Shown piece after piece: positions 18,361 through 27,820 of a stretch of 64,000 nt of DNA. The translations under genes were made by a program, and so were the position numbers. Origin of the DNA: Maridesulfovibrio sp. (GTDB lineage Bacteria; Desulfobacterota; Desulfovibrionia; Desulfovibrionales; Desulfovibrionaceae); the NCBI RefSeq assembly GCF_963676065.1, contig NZ_OY780933.1, positions 1,538,001-1,602,000 of the forward strand. Direction: 5' to 3'. Under the pieces are notes generated by a model that saw only the letters and a list, made by a program, of their open reading frames with translations, did not search any database and was not told where the DNA came from. Every line of letters begins with the position of its first letter. Position 1 is the stretch's first letter.

Positions 18361-19233
18361 ATGAAAAAAATATCAATAATCTGGTACCTTGTGGTCATAT
18401 CCTTCCTTTCTGTCGACAATGCGTTTGCAGAAGCAGAGGTTTACTGGCCAAGCTTTGATCTTCCCCCACTCTTTATATACGACGAGCATGGCAACAGATC
18501 AGGGCTGGGAGACGACTTGAATAAATATATGCAGCAGCGTCTTTCTGGCTGCGCTCATCTAAACACAATAACGTCTCCGAAAAAAATACTCCTTGAGGCT
18601 AAGCAAGGTAAAAAAATGGTTATTACGGGAGTTTTAAAAAATACTAAGAGACAGCACTATTTATATTACTCAAAATATCCCTGCAGGATGTCATGGAGCA
18701 TGGTTGCTATCATAAGAAAAGAAGATAAAAACAGGCTCACAACAGATGGTAAGTTCCCATTAACTACCAATATTAAAAACAACAAGCTCAAGTTTAGCTA
18801 TATTAATGGTGTATATTACGACAAACTTACTGATTTGATTAGCAAAGTTAAATGTGAAAACAGAAGTACTGCAAAGAGTATATCCAGCATAGATACCAGT
18901 CATCAAGTGAACTTGCTTGTTAATAAAAGAATAGATTTCTTTTTTGCTGACCCCCTCATTATATTTGAGATGCAAAATCAAAAGAATAAGCACAATATTG
19001 AATTAGTAGAATGCGTAGAACTTCCAGTTATGCCCATGTATGGTTACTTTGCAACACCCAAAACATTATGGGGATACAATATGATGAAAAAAATAAATAA
19101 AATACTTAAGCAGGTAATATGTTCCGGACAACTTAAAAGAATGATTAATAGCTGGATTCCTGACAACCTTAAAGGCAAATTTAAAGAAGGTTACAGTAAG
19201 GGAATCGCAGAGAAGGTTGTATGCGGCCATTAA
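18361..19233 (+). CDS. Periplasmic substrate-binding-like protein (SBP family 3 fold)
   Basis: 290 residues with a signal peptide (MKKISIIWYLVVISFLSV, cleavage likely after AFA). The mature N-terminus EVYWPSFDLPPLFIYDEHGN and later HQVNLLVNKRIDFFFADPLI resemble the two-lobe family 3 binding-protein fold (compare TIGR02285-style proteins). No permease gene is adjacent, so it may be a signalling or orphan binding protein. The gene is more AT-rich than its neighbours, which hints at transfer. Confidence 0.6.
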   Translation: MKKISIIWYLVVISFLSVDNAFAEAEVYWPSFDLPPLFIYDEHGNRSGLGDDLNKYMQQRLSGCAHLNTITSPKKILLEAKQGKKMVITGVLKNTKRQHYLYYSKYPCRMSWSMVAIIRKEDKNRLTTDGKFPLTTNIKNNKLKFSYINGVYYDKLTDLISKVKCENRSTAKSISSIDTSHQVNLLVNKRIDFFFADPLIIFEMQNQKNKHNIELVECVELPVMPMYGYFATPKTLWGYNMMKKINKILKQVICSGQLKRMINSWIPDNLKGKFKEGYSKGIAEKVVCGH

Positions 19234-19358
19234 TGTGACTTAATAATCATTCAATATATAAAACTTAAAAAAACTAGGTATTTAATTGTTTTATGTCTCG
19301 CAAACACTCGCAAGGACAGGGAGGAGTGTTCAAAGGTCCACGGGGACCTCGCTTAACA

Positions 19359-21263
19359 TTAAGGGATAGGTAGTCTGATCGTAAAACGCGTCCATTCACC
19401 CGGAACCGAATTCACCTCCAGAGCCCCTTCATGCTGCTCTTTGATAATGAAATAGGATATCGAAAGCCCCAGTCCGGTTCCCAGTCCGACACCTTTGCTG
19501 GTATAGAAAGGGTCAAATATTTTCTTTTGAAGGTCCAAATCAATACCGGGACCGTTGTCTTCTATTTCAACAACAGCCATGTCATTTTCCTCTCTTATTC
19601 GGCAAATGAATTTTGGACTGTCCCCAGCATATTCTTTTTCCGACATAGCTTCAGCACCATTTTTGAGAAGGTTGAGGAAAACCTGCTGAATCTCATTGTC
19701 GCTACAAACTACAGGGGGCATATTATCAGAATATTGCCTGACTATTTCTATCTTCCTAAAATCATAATGCTTCTTCAGGTTGTAGTCGTTTGCAGCCAGT
19801 TCTATTGTTTTATCCAAAAGTTCTTCCAGATGGTAAAGGCCGCGTTTACTTTCACTTTTACGGCTGAAGTTAAGCATGTTGGAGACAATTTTTGCCGCAC
19901 GATTTCCACAATCAAAAATGCCGTTAAGCATTAGTGGTATTTTCCTTTTGTTCAAGTAGCGGCGTAGCTGCTCGAGCGTAAATCCGCATTCATCGGCAAC
20001 GGACTTATTCAACTTCAGATCTGCCAGAAGGCGTTTATGTATGTTTTGGGCGTGACCAAGAATTCCGGCCAGTGGATTATTGATTTCATGAGCCATTCCA
20101 GCTGCAAGCCCGCCTACAGAAAGCATTTTTTCTGATTGTATTATCATCTGCTCAAACTGCATCTTCTGCGTTACATCATCAATACGGATAACCGCTCCTT
20201 GACTCCCGTTACTAATTAACGGGTAGATGGTGATTTCCTCATAGCGAACCATACCTTCTGCCGTTCTGGTTTGCACAGAATCAGTTTCAGCTACCTTGTC
20301 CTTCATTGCCGTATGAATTTTTTCAATTTTTCCCTGCATTTCAGGCAAAGCGATTTCCAACTGAAGGCCTAATGCGTCTTTTGAAGTGAGACCGCTGATT
20401 TTCTCGGCCTCAGTATTCCAATGAGTAATTTTTAATTCCTGATCAACCCCCACAAGAACGGAGGGCATGGAATTGATTATATTAGCCAGATAATTTTTGG
20501 TCATGCCCAGTTCTTTTTCAGCAAAACGACGAGCCCGCTCATTGCGTCCAAGCGCTATAAAGCAAATGGCCAGAGTCATAACTCCGACAATCCATATGGT
20601 TAAAAAAGTCGTGTCTGTCTTTGTTGTAAATGCGGACAGGGTGGCCTGATATTCAGACATTGGCACAACTACACTGATTCCGCCCCTGATATCACCTTCT
20701 ACGTATCCCTGATAAGCATGGCATTTCAGGCAAGGTTTTTCGGTTACCATAGCCCGCATGAAACGAAGAACCGGTTTTCCGGCCTCCACAGCCATTTCGT
20801 GGAACTCAACATTATTATTGTTAAATTGTTTTAACGCCGTTTTTTCCCATTCGACAGGCTTATTTGAAGGACGTATTGGGTTTAAGCTTGTGATATGAGC
20901 ATGCAAACCAGCTTCGGTATTCATCATTGAATAGACCATCCGCATCATATACGCGGGGTTTATCATGGTCATATTCTTACCGCTGGTAGTAGCAACATCC
21001 CGGTCCGTCACCTTGAGAAAATCATTGGGAAGCAAATTAGGTGAAATTTCCGCGTAAAGACCACCGAGCCCGGAAACCCAGTGACGGTAGGTTAGATCTT
21101 TTTCGTAGGCCACCTCAGCCTCTCTTAAAGCAATTTTATACGTATGTTCTTTTTCAACCTGCACTAAAGAATTATGAAGGATGTATAGTGTAGAGCTCCA
21201 CAAAGCAGTCAGGAGTGCTCCGGAAAAAATAAGTTTATGATAGTATTTCAATATATTTCTCAT
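19359..21263 (-). CDS. Sensor histidine kinase with periplasmic haem-type (DUF3365/Tll0287-like) domain
   Basis: 634 residues. An N-terminal membrane segment (LIFSGALLTALWSSTLYILH) is followed by a periplasmic domain of about 190 residues containing CLKCH, a haem c attachment motif, in the context MVTEKPCLKCHAYQGYV that is typical of DUF3365. After a second membrane helix near residue 225 come a PAS domain (NIINSMPSVLVGVDQELKITHWN), a HisKA segment with the phosphoacceptor H in GMAHEINNPLAG, and an ATPase domain (DNGPGIDLDLQKKIFDPF, GLGTGLGLS). It likely senses redox state or a haem ligand. No response regulator gene is adjacent. Confidence 0.88.
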   Translation of the reverse strand: MRNILKYYHKLIFSGALLTALWSSTLYILHNSLVQVEKEHTYKIALREAEVAYEKDLTYRHWVSGLGGLYAEISPNLLPNDFLKVTDRDVATTSGKNMTMINPAYMMRMVYSMMNTEAGLHAHITSLNPIRPSNKPVEWEKTALKQFNNNNVEFHEMAVEAGKPVLRFMRAMVTEKPCLKCHAYQGYVEGDIRGGISVVVPMSEYQATLSAFTTKTDTTFLTIWIVGVMTLAICFIALGRNERARRFAEKELGMTKNYLANIINSMPSVLVGVDQELKITHWNTEAEKISGLTSKDALGLQLEIALPEMQGKIEKIHTAMKDKVAETDSVQTRTAEGMVRYEEITIYPLISNGSQGAVIRIDDVTQKMQFEQMIIQSEKMLSVGGLAAGMAHEINNPLAGILGHAQNIHKRLLADLKLNKSVADECGFTLEQLRRYLNKRKIPLMLNGIFDCGNRAAKIVSNMLNFSRKSESKRGLYHLEELLDKTIELAANDYNLKKHYDFRKIEIVRQYSDNMPPVVCSDNEIQQVFLNLLKNGAEAMSEKEYAGDSPKFICRIREENDMAVVEIEDNGPGIDLDLQKKIFDPFYTSKGVGLGTGLGLSISYFIIKEQHEGALEVNSVPGEWTRFTIRLPIP

Positions 21264-21805
21264 TGAAAATTAAGATTGAGGTTATGGCATATTACCAGAC
21301 AAAAGAACGCTAATCCATAGCAATCTTAATATTGAAGAGCGGTATTAAACAGCATTTGTAAATTTCAACATGCTTTATTTAATATAAAAATCAAAGTGTT
21401 TGAGTGCGGCGGCTGAATTGCATTTGAAGAATATTTTTTCGTATTTATAAGGTATGTTGTGACTTTTCTGGCAGGGGGCTGCTCTTGGTTTTTTACTCCA
21501 TGTCTCTTATCTGCTTCATCTTGAGTTCCACCGAATTCTCAATGGGTAAAATTTGGATGTCCAAGCTTTATGGCATCAGCTGATCTTCTTTCTGGGGATA
21601 GTCTTCTAAGGCATGGTCGAAGTAGGTCACGTTGGCAGCTAACATATTAAAATAACTACTGTGCCAGCATCCTCGCTTCCCGGCAAGATATAGGCATGCA
21701 TCTTTGCATTGACAGCGCGATGTAAAAAAGTGCAAATTAAGCATCAAAATTAACGCTCATTAAATAGCCAGTTTGTCGTAATTGTTAATTAAGAGGAGAA
21801 ATCAA
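21264..21805. other. Intergenic region, possible gene remnant
   Basis: AT-rich interval. On the minus strand around 21545-21645 a short frame reads MLAANVTYFDHALEDYPQKE and continues beyond a stop for about 25 codons, which looks more like a decayed gene than random sequence, but no family is recognisable. Nothing else is supported here apart from the ferredoxin ribosome site at the right end. Confidence 0.3.
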
Positions 21806-21985
21806 ATGCATAAAATTGACCCTGATGAATGCCAGTTTTGCGGTGCATGTCAAAGCGCATGTCCTTCTGAGGCCATTATTCACCCCGATGGAACCAACTA
21901 CTACGCAATAAATGAAAATTGTACCGACTGTGGAGCGTGCGAAGCAGAGTGCGGATTCAATGCAATTTTGAGCGACGACAGCTAA
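21806..21985 (+). CDS. 2[4Fe-4S] ferredoxin
   Basis: 59-residue bacterial-type ferredoxin. Two cluster motifs are seen: CQFCGACQSACP near residue 9 and CTDCGACEAECG near residue 38, each CxxCxxCxxxC. AAGAGGAG precedes the ATG at 21806. Acts as a soluble low-potential electron carrier in the cytoplasm. It is monocistronic with its own strong terminator. Confidence 0.93.
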   Translation: MHKIDPDECQFCGACQSACPSEAIIHPDGTNYYAINENCTDCGACEAECGFNAILSDDS

Positions 21986-21999
21986 GCTAGAAACAAAAA

Positions 22000-22033
22000 T
22001 ATTGACCGGCTGTTTAAAAACAGCCGGTCAATA
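22000..22033 (+). terminator. Terminator of ferredoxin gene
   Basis: Near-perfect long stem TATTGACCGGCTGTTT with a 4-base loop and flanking A/T runs; may act in both directions. Confidence 0.88.
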
Positions 22034-22079
22034 TAAAAAAATTGTATTATTATATTTCAAAAATGTTGATAATTGCTAT

Positions 22080-22286
22080 CTATTCCCCTAGATCTACGTC
22101 TTTAAGAGATAAGATGTATGATTTATTAATCCACTCATCTCCTTCTTCTTCATTAAGATCATCTAAATAATTTTTCTGTACGCATATAAATTCTAAAGAG
22201 TGCTTCTTAACATACGAATCAACATCAAGGTCTGCCTCTTTACTTAATTTATTGAGTATTGCTACTTGAATTTTATTTAAATTCAT
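22080..22286 (-). CDS. Small acidic protein, unknown function
   Basis: 68 residues, N-terminal helix MNLNKIQVAILNKLSKEA followed by an acidic stretch DDLNEEEGDEW. AAAGGAG lies at proper distance before the ATG, which makes it a credible gene. No recognised domain. Confidence 0.6.
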   Translation of the reverse strand: MNLNKIQVAILNKLSKEADLDVDSYVKKHSLEFICVQKNYLDDLNEEEGDEWINKSYILSLKDVDLGE

Positions 22287-22524
22287 GACTTGTGCTCCTT
22301 TGGTGTTAGGTTCGCGGCAAAGTTCTTCAGCGAGTTTCGTTTTTGAAAAAAGTGTCTTCGCTGCATAAGGTTCATGGGTGTCGTTTTACAAAAAAACTAA
22401 TTGTGCTTTTATAGGCTTGTATTTAAGTCAGTAAAATACTTTTTTTGTAAATAAGTTTGAGAAAATCGCAAATAAAACATATCGTAATTACATGCAACCC
22501 TAAAACTTCAACCGGAGAGTAAAA

Positions 22525-22773
22525 ATGCAAAAAGGAACCCTTGAAAAGATCTTTGAGTACGCCTCCATGCCCTTACATGGAACCCTATCTCGCAAGCTGA
22601 GAAAAAACCTTAAAATTCAGGTTAACGAGGGCGCTGTTTATGAAGCGGCAGTGCTTTTTCTCGGTGATGATTTTATAAGGATCACCGAAGAAAAGGAAGG
22701 TCTTTCCATGAATACCTACTACAACTGGGAAGATATCTCATCTGTAAGAACATACAGTCCTATCGAGGACTGA
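22525..22773 (+). CDS. Small protein, unknown function
   Basis: 82 residues, probably an SH3/Sm-like small beta barrel by alternating strands (VYEAAVLFLGDDFIRITEE, MNTYYNWEDISSVRTY). CCGGAGAG precedes the ATG and a very strong terminator follows. No assigned family. Confidence 0.65.
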   Translation: MQKGTLEKIFEYASMPLHGTLSRKLRKNLKIQVNEGAVYEAAVLFLGDDFIRITEEKEGLSMNTYYNWEDISSVRTYSPIED

Positions 22774-22783
22774 TATAACGTTA

Positions 22784-22830
22784 AGAAAAGGGCCCCTTGC
22801 AGCTAAAAAGCCGCAAGGGGCCCTTTCTTT
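22784..22830 (+). terminator. Strong terminator
   Basis: 17-bp arms around AAAGGGCCCCTTGC, with A-run and T-run on either side. Confidence 0.9.
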
Positions 22831-23091
22831 CCATTCAACGCGTTAACTGTGCTAAATATTATATGGGAGCTTGGTTGCAGACTTTAACAGTGTGATGTTA
22901 GTACAACTATATATAAATATGGCACAAAAATATCGGAACAGATCGGGGGTGAGGATTCATCACAACTTGATCCGTTTGTGTTGAGACTACAAAGCAAAGG
23001 AATGCGGCATTTTTTATGCTTTGCACCTTTAATTTGAAGTAACTATTTTTACAATGTCACTGTAATTAAGTGATTTTTGTCAGGAGTTAAT

Positions 23092-24228
23092 ATGGGTGAA
23101 CTCGTCCTTGCGGGCGCCGGGCACGCGCATATGCTGCTAATGGAAGCCATCCCCGATATCATTGCGGACGGACACCGCGTAACGGTTATCGGGCCGGACG
23201 ACTGTCACTATTACTCGGGTATGGGACCGGGTATGCTCGGAGGTTCTTACTACCCTGATGAAATCAGCTTTCCCGTTAAGTCCATGGTGGAAAGCCGAGG
23301 CGGTGATTTCGTTCTCGGCAAAGTTGTACGTATAGATCCGCACAAGCGGCTGGTCATACTTGAAGCCGGACAGGAAATTCCCTACGACGTACTTTCCTGT
23401 AATCTTGGCAGCTTCGTACCAAGTGGGCTCATGGGCGAGGACTGCACCGATGTCTATACTGTAAAGCCCATACAAAATCTTTTTCAGGCCCGTATAAGAA
23501 TTCAGGAAATATCCTCCGAGCGCCCGGTACGCATCGGCATATGCGGCGGCGGTCCCGCAGCTCTTGAAGTGGCCGGAAACGCTTGGGCTGCGGCCAAGGA
23601 GCAGAGCTGTTTGGGTGCGAAAGTACAGATCTTTACGGGTAGTACCTTTCTTCGCAAATTTCCGGACAGTGTGCGTAACCTTGCTCTTAAAAACCTGACT
23701 AAACGCGGAATCGAAATTGTTCAGGGTAGTTACGTTGAACGTGTGGCAACCGGCGGCATTACACTACAGAACAAACAACACTACGAACAAGACATCATTT
23801 TTATGGCTTTGGGTGTGAAGCCATCTAAAGTGTTCGCCGCTTCGGATATGCTCATTGGTAAGGATGGCGGACTAATGGTCAACAGCTACCTGCAAAGCAT
23901 TTCCCATCCTGAAATTTTCGGTGGGGGCGATTGTATCTGGTTCGAGCCGAAGCCACTGGATAAAGTCGGCGTCTATGCCGTACGCCAGAACCCCGTGCTT
24001 GTTCACAATGTGCGGGCGCAGCTTGAAGGCAACAGCCTTAACGAATTCAATCCGGGCGGTTCCTATCTCCTCATATTTAATACTGGAGGGGGGAAAGGAA
24101 TACTGCAAAAGTATGGATTGAGTTTTGGTGGGGCACCGGCTTTCTGGATTAAGGACTATATAGATAATAAATTTATCGAGCGGTTTAATAAGAATGTATC
24201 TGCTCCGTCTATTCCAGACATATTGTAA
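23092..24228 (+). CDS. FAD-dependent pyridine nucleotide-disulfide oxidoreductase (NDH-2/SelD-N-terminal-like)
   Basis: 378 residues with two dinucleotide-binding folds: LVLAGAGHAHMLL at the N-terminus (FAD) and IGICGGGPAALEVAGN near residue 145 (NAD(P)H). GAGHAH and YYSGMGPGMLGG fit the subfamily in which the domain is sometimes fused to SelD (TIGR03169 style), and FGGGDCIWFEPKPLDKVGVYAVRQ is the late FAD-contact block. It likely oxidises NAD(P)H with quinone or another acceptor. Start 23092 is backed by CAGGAG. No SelD domain is present. Confidence 0.8.
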   Translation: MGELVLAGAGHAHMLLMEAIPDIIADGHRVTVIGPDDCHYYSGMGPGMLGGSYYPDEISFPVKSMVESRGGDFVLGKVVRIDPHKRLVILEAGQEIPYDVLSCNLGSFVPSGLMGEDCTDVYTVKPIQNLFQARIRIQEISSERPVRIGICGGGPAALEVAGNAWAAAKEQSCLGAKVQIFTGSTFLRKFPDSVRNLALKNLTKRGIEIVQGSYVERVATGGITLQNKQHYEQDIIFMALGVKPSKVFAASDMLIGKDGGLMVNSYLQSISHPEIFGGGDCIWFEPKPLDKVGVYAVRQNPVLVHNVRAQLEGNSLNEFNPGGSYLLIFNTGGGKGILQKYGLSFGGAPAFWIKDYIDNKFIERFNKNVSAPSIPDIL

Positions 24229-24391
24229 AAAATGTTCACTTAGAAGAAAGAATAAAGTATAAGAAATTGTAAGTAGTGTTTTTTTGAAGAATTTTGTTTT
24301 TACACATTAATTCAGCATCTTGTACTTAGAAAATCTTTTAAAGTTATCAGGCGATAGGCACGACTCACGATTTTGATAATAGGAGAGAAGT

Positions 24392-26431
24392 ATGCGATCA
24401 CTTTCGGCCAAATTTTTAGTCCCCACTCTGGTATTAATTCTTATTTGTATGGTTGCAATGGCCTCACTAATCTATAATAAGTCTTACTCCTCAGCACAGA
24501 AGTCAGCTGAAGCTCTTAATGAAGCTAAGCTTGCAAACTCTGTTTCCCTTATCGATATGTGGATAAACGGACTTAAGAAGGAAGTTTCATTGGCAGGCAG
24601 ACTTTCTAGCGTGATTGATGCCGCCGCTAACGGGAAAAATGATAAAGCTGTAAGGGATGCTGCAGAAAAATCATTACAAAAGATAAATAATAACAGGCCG
24701 GTACTGCCTAGAATTAATATTCTTGATATGAATGGTGATACCGTAGGTTCTACCAGTGCGAAATCCATTGGAAAAAAATACGGAGACAGAAACTATTTTC
24801 AGCAGGCGGCAAAAGGGGAAATATTTCTTTCTAAACCGCTGATCAGCCGTACAACCGGAACTCCGGTAGTTATCATTTCCGCTCCGATCAAAAAAGATGA
24901 CCGCATAATCGGTGTCATCGCCGCGATCATTGAGATCAGTGTATTTGCCGATAAATTTATCAATAATATTAAGGTGGCAGATACAGGTTATATCTATATT
25001 CTCGATGGTAATGGGCTTATCATTTCCCACGTGAACAAAGATCTCATTGCCAAAGTTAATGTTGCTGATGAATATGACTGGGGAAAGGATATCGTCCGTC
25101 AGAAGAATGGTAACCTGAGATATGAATTTGAGAACTCGGAACGACTTACTTTTTTTGATCAATCCCCTGTTACCGGGTGGATTACCTGTTCCACTGCCCC
25201 GGAAGAAGAATTCATGAAAGAGGCTGAAGCTATCGGAATGTTTATCATATATTCCGCACTGGCGATTGTTCTCATCATAGGGGTCGGGGTTTTCTTTATT
25301 CTTAAAATGAATGTTATCGTACCCGTCAGTGGAATTGTGAGCGCTGCTTCTGAAATTGCGGAAGGAAAGTTGGATACTAAACTTGATGTAAACCGCAATG
25401 ATGAGATCGGTGTACTGCAATCAAGTCTGCTCAAAATGGTGGAAAGACTGCGTCTGAAAATATCTGAAGCAGATGAAAAGACAGCACAAGCCGAGGAAGA
25501 ATCCCGCCGGGCACAGATTGCCACGGAAGAAGCGGAGGAAGCCCGGCAGCAGGCAGAACATGCAAAGAGCGAAGGGATGCAGCAGGCAGCAGGTGAGCTG
25601 GAAAAAATTGTGAATCAGGTTATAGCATCCAGTTCCGATCTGGATGAAAAAATACGCAGGTCCCATTCCGGTGCCGACACTCAGAAAGAACGGGCAACTG
25701 AATCAGCTACAGCTATGGAAGAGATGAATGCCTCGGTAATGGAAGTTGCCAGCAACGCGTCACAAACAGCTACCATGGCCGATGAAGCAAAGCAGGAAGG
25801 AGTTAAGGGCGGTGAGGTAATTACTCAGGTGGTGAGAAGCATCAAACAGCTTAATTCCGAAACTGATATGCTTCAAAAGGAGCTTAACAACCTTGGTGTT
25901 CAAGCCGATTCCATCAACATGGTCATGGGTGTGATTAATGATATTGCAGACCAGACAAACCTTCTGGCACTTAATGCGGCAATCGAAGCTGCAAGAGCCG
26001 GTGAAGCCGGGCGAGGGTTTGCTGTTGTTGCCGATGAGGTTCGCAAGTTGGCAGAAAAAACAATGGATGCGACTCAGGAAGTGGGAGAAGCAATTAAGAC
26101 AATACAAGCCGGAACCTCCAAGTCCATAGACCGCATGCAGGAGACTTCCAAGGTTGTTGACAACAGCACGGAACTGGTCGATCAGGCTGGATCTGTAATT
26201 AGAAAGATTATGCAGATGATAGAAGAAACCTCAGACAGGGTCCGGGCAATTGCAGCGGCTTCGGAAGAACAATCCGCCGCTTCAGAGGAAATTACCGGCA
26301 GCATGACCGAGGTTAATTCCATCGCTAATGAAACCGCAGATCTTATGTCTGACTCTTTACAATCAATGCATGATCTTTCAGATATGTCCGCCAGACTGCA
26401 GAATCTCATAGAAGATCTTAAGAACAGTTAA
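24392..26431 (+). CDS. Methyl-accepting chemotaxis protein with dCACHE sensor
   Basis: 679 residues. Membrane helix at residues 8-28, a periplasmic double-CACHE domain (about 30-285, with [20 protein letters not shown] typical of CACHE), a second helix near 290, a HAMP domain, a coiled coil rich in E/A/Q, and the signalling tip [20 protein letters not shown] with [18 protein letters not shown]. It senses a small molecule and controls flagellar motion through CheA/CheW encoded elsewhere. GGAGAG precedes the ATG. An insertion sequence begins 16 bp after the stop codon. Confidence 0.95.
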   Translation: MRSLSAKFLVPTLVLILICMVAMASLIYNKSYSSAQKSAEALNEAKLANSVSLIDMWINGLKKEVSLAGRLSSVIDAAANGKNDKAVRDAAEKSLQKINNNRPVLPRINILDMNGDTVGSTSAKSIGKKYGDRNYFQQAAKGEIFLSKPLISRTTGTPVVIISAPIKKDDRIIGVIAAIIEISVFADKFINNIKVADTGYIYILDGNGLIISHVNKDLIAKVNVADEYDWGKDIVRQKNGNLRYEFENSERLTFFDQSPVTGWITCSTAPEEEFMKEAEAIGMFIIYSALAIVLIIGVGVFFILKMNVIVPVSGIVSAASEIAEGKLDTKLDVNRNDEIGVLQSSLLKMVERLRLKISEADEKTAQAEEESRRAQIATEEAEEARQQAEHAKSEGMQQAAGELEKIVNQVIASSSDLDEKIRRSHSGADTQKERATESATAMEEMNASVMEVASNASQTATMADEAKQEGVKGGEVITQVVRSIKQLNSETDMLQKELNNLGVQADSINMVMGVINDIADQTNLLALNAAIEAARAGEAGRGFAVVADEVRKLAEKTMDATQEVGEAIKTIQAGTSKSIDRMQETSKVVDNSTELVDQAGSVIRKIMQMIEETSDRVRAIAAASEEQSAASEEITGSMTEVNSIANETADLMSDSLQSMHDLSDMSARLQNLIEDLKNS

Positions 26432-26484
26432 ACAATACAAACTTGATGAGCCGTCCTAAAATAGATTGACGGTTAATTGGTTTA

Positions 26485-27291
26485 CTACAGGGCTGTGGGG
26501 GTACCCCCACAGCCCTGTTTATGTATTTGGTTCGGTGTTTTCATTTTCAAACTAAGATGAGGACGTTCAGAATTATATATTTCAATAGACTCTTTTACGA
26601 GTGAATTTAACTCATCAAAACTAGTGCATTTAAACACCAAAAATTCTTGTTTTAAAATTCCATTTATACGTTCAGCTAACGCATTTTGGTAACAATCATA
26701 CCCATCTGTCATAGATGGGACCATTTCGGCTTTCTTGAGCTTGTTTTGATAAATGGACGATGCGTACTGCAATCCACGATCTGAATGGTGGATTGTTTTG
26801 TTTCGCGTTTTTCGGTTTTTGATAGCCATATCTAAAGCTTTAGCGGTCCCTTCGGCACTAAGATCAGAACTCAAATTGTGACCTACAATTTTTCTGCTAA
26901 AAGAGTCTGTAATTAGTGATAGATAGTATGTTTTATTTAACGTTTTTACGTAAGTTATATCACTAACAAAGACTTCTTCTGAATACTGAGGCTTAAACTC
27001 CTTCAATAAATTAGGATGTTTTTTGAGCCAATGCTTTGAATTTGTAGTTTTTGTGTAATTTTTTCTTGTTTTTATCAGTAAATGCTCTCTGCGCAATAAT
27101 GCGAAAAAGGCATCCCGTCCAAGCTTGATTCCACGAGCTACAAATTTCTCACGCAATAAAAAATAAAGCTTACGCGTTCCCAGCCGAGGCATTCTGGCCC
27201 GCAGACTCAAAACAAGTTTCTTTACTTCTTGGAACTGTTTTTCCCGTACCTTATGGCGTTTTTCAGCCTGATATATCGATTGCCGACTCAC
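26485..27291 (-). CDS. IS3-family transposase OrfB (DDE integrase core)
   Basis: 268 residues with an IS3 N-terminal helix region (TRKLYFLLREKF) and the rve catalytic core: first D in FVSDITYV, second D in HHSDRGLQY, and E in NALAERINGILK. The frame upstream of its first ATG reads KQISLSACCRQLGVSRQ in -1 relative to OrfA, so an OrfAB fusion by -1 frameshifting near 27320 is likely, as known for the family. Confidence 0.93.
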   Translation of the reverse strand: MSRQSIYQAEKRHKVREKQFQEVKKLVLSLRARMPRLGTRKLYFLLREKFVARGIKLGRDAFFALLRREHLLIKTRKNYTKTTNSKHWLKKHPNLLKEFKPQYSEEVFVSDITYVKTLNKTYYLSLITDSFSRKIVGHNLSSDLSAEGTAKALDMAIKNRKTRNKTIHHSDRGLQYASSIYQNKLKKAEMVPSMTDGYDCYQNALAERINGILKQEFLVFKCTSFDELNSLVKESIEIYNSERPHLSLKMKTPNQIHKQGCGGTPTAL

Positions 27292-27320
27292 CCCGAGCTG
27301 TCTACAGCAAGCAGATAAAC

Positions 27321-27719
27321 TTATTTGCTTTGTTTCCTGAAGACCTCGTGCAGCTCGGGGGTAAGTTTTTTTCTTATGGAAGTACCCAGTTCTCTGTCAG
27401 AAATATCAATCATTTCGTTGAGAAGCATAGTTTTGATCTTCTCTTCCTGAAGCTCTTTTTCAAGACGCTTGATCTTTTGTGCTGGAGTCTCTTTAGATTT
27501 TGGCATTCTTTTCAGATGTACCATAGGTTTGCTCCAGTCAAGGGTTCCGTGCTTTCTCAGCCAGACTAAAACAGTGCTGCGGCCTTGAATCCCGTATGTC
27601 TTTTGGGCTTGCTTGTAGGTCATTTCGCCTTCTTCTACCATCGCAACAACCGCTAATTTAAAGCCCATTGTGTAATCGCGCTGACTTCGCCTTACTCTTT
27701 GACTTTCTTCCTTTTTCAT
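27321..27719 (-). CDS. IS3-family transposase OrfA (helix-turn-helix)
   Basis: 132 residues: a transposase helix-turn-helix (FKLAVVAMVEEGEMTYKQA, YGIQGRSTVLVWLRKHG) and a C-terminal leucine-zipper-like coiled coil (AQKIKRLEKELQEEK). It binds the terminal repeats and supplies the N-terminus of the OrfAB fusion. Confidence 0.9.
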   Translation of the reverse strand: MKKEESQRVRRSQRDYTMGFKLAVVAMVEEGEMTYKQAQKTYGIQGRSTVLVWLRKHGTLDWSKPMVHLKRMPKSKETPAQKIKRLEKELQEEKIKTMLLNEMIDISDRELGTSIRKKLTPELHEVFRKQSK

Positions 27720-27768
27720 AAAATAGGTCCTTTGGGTGTAAACCTATTTCAGGACGGGACATGAACAA

Positions 27769-27806
27769 TTAAAAGGCCGGTCTCGCAGGAGATCGGCCTT
27801 TTCTTT
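27769..27806. terminator. Bidirectional terminator
   Basis: 14-bp arms AAAAGGCCGGTCTC (one mismatch) around GCAG, with A and T runs. It lies 8 bp beyond the IS. Before the insertion it would have been right behind the chemotaxis gene; it also serves the minus-strand gene at 27821. Confidence 0.85.
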
Positions 27807-27820
27807 TAGCTGGTGCAGTT

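Larger units (their letters stand above)
26447..27761. mobile_element. IS3-family insertion sequence, complete
   Basis: 1315 bp bounded by imperfect inverted repeats: TGAGCCGTCCTAAAATAG at the left and, read inward from the right, TGTCCCGTCCTGAAATAG. A 3-bp duplication TGA flanks both ends (26444-26446 and 27762-27764), the size expected for IS3. Two minus-strand transposase frames fill it. The intact ends, target duplication and open frames suggest a recent, possibly active insertion. Confidence 0.9.
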
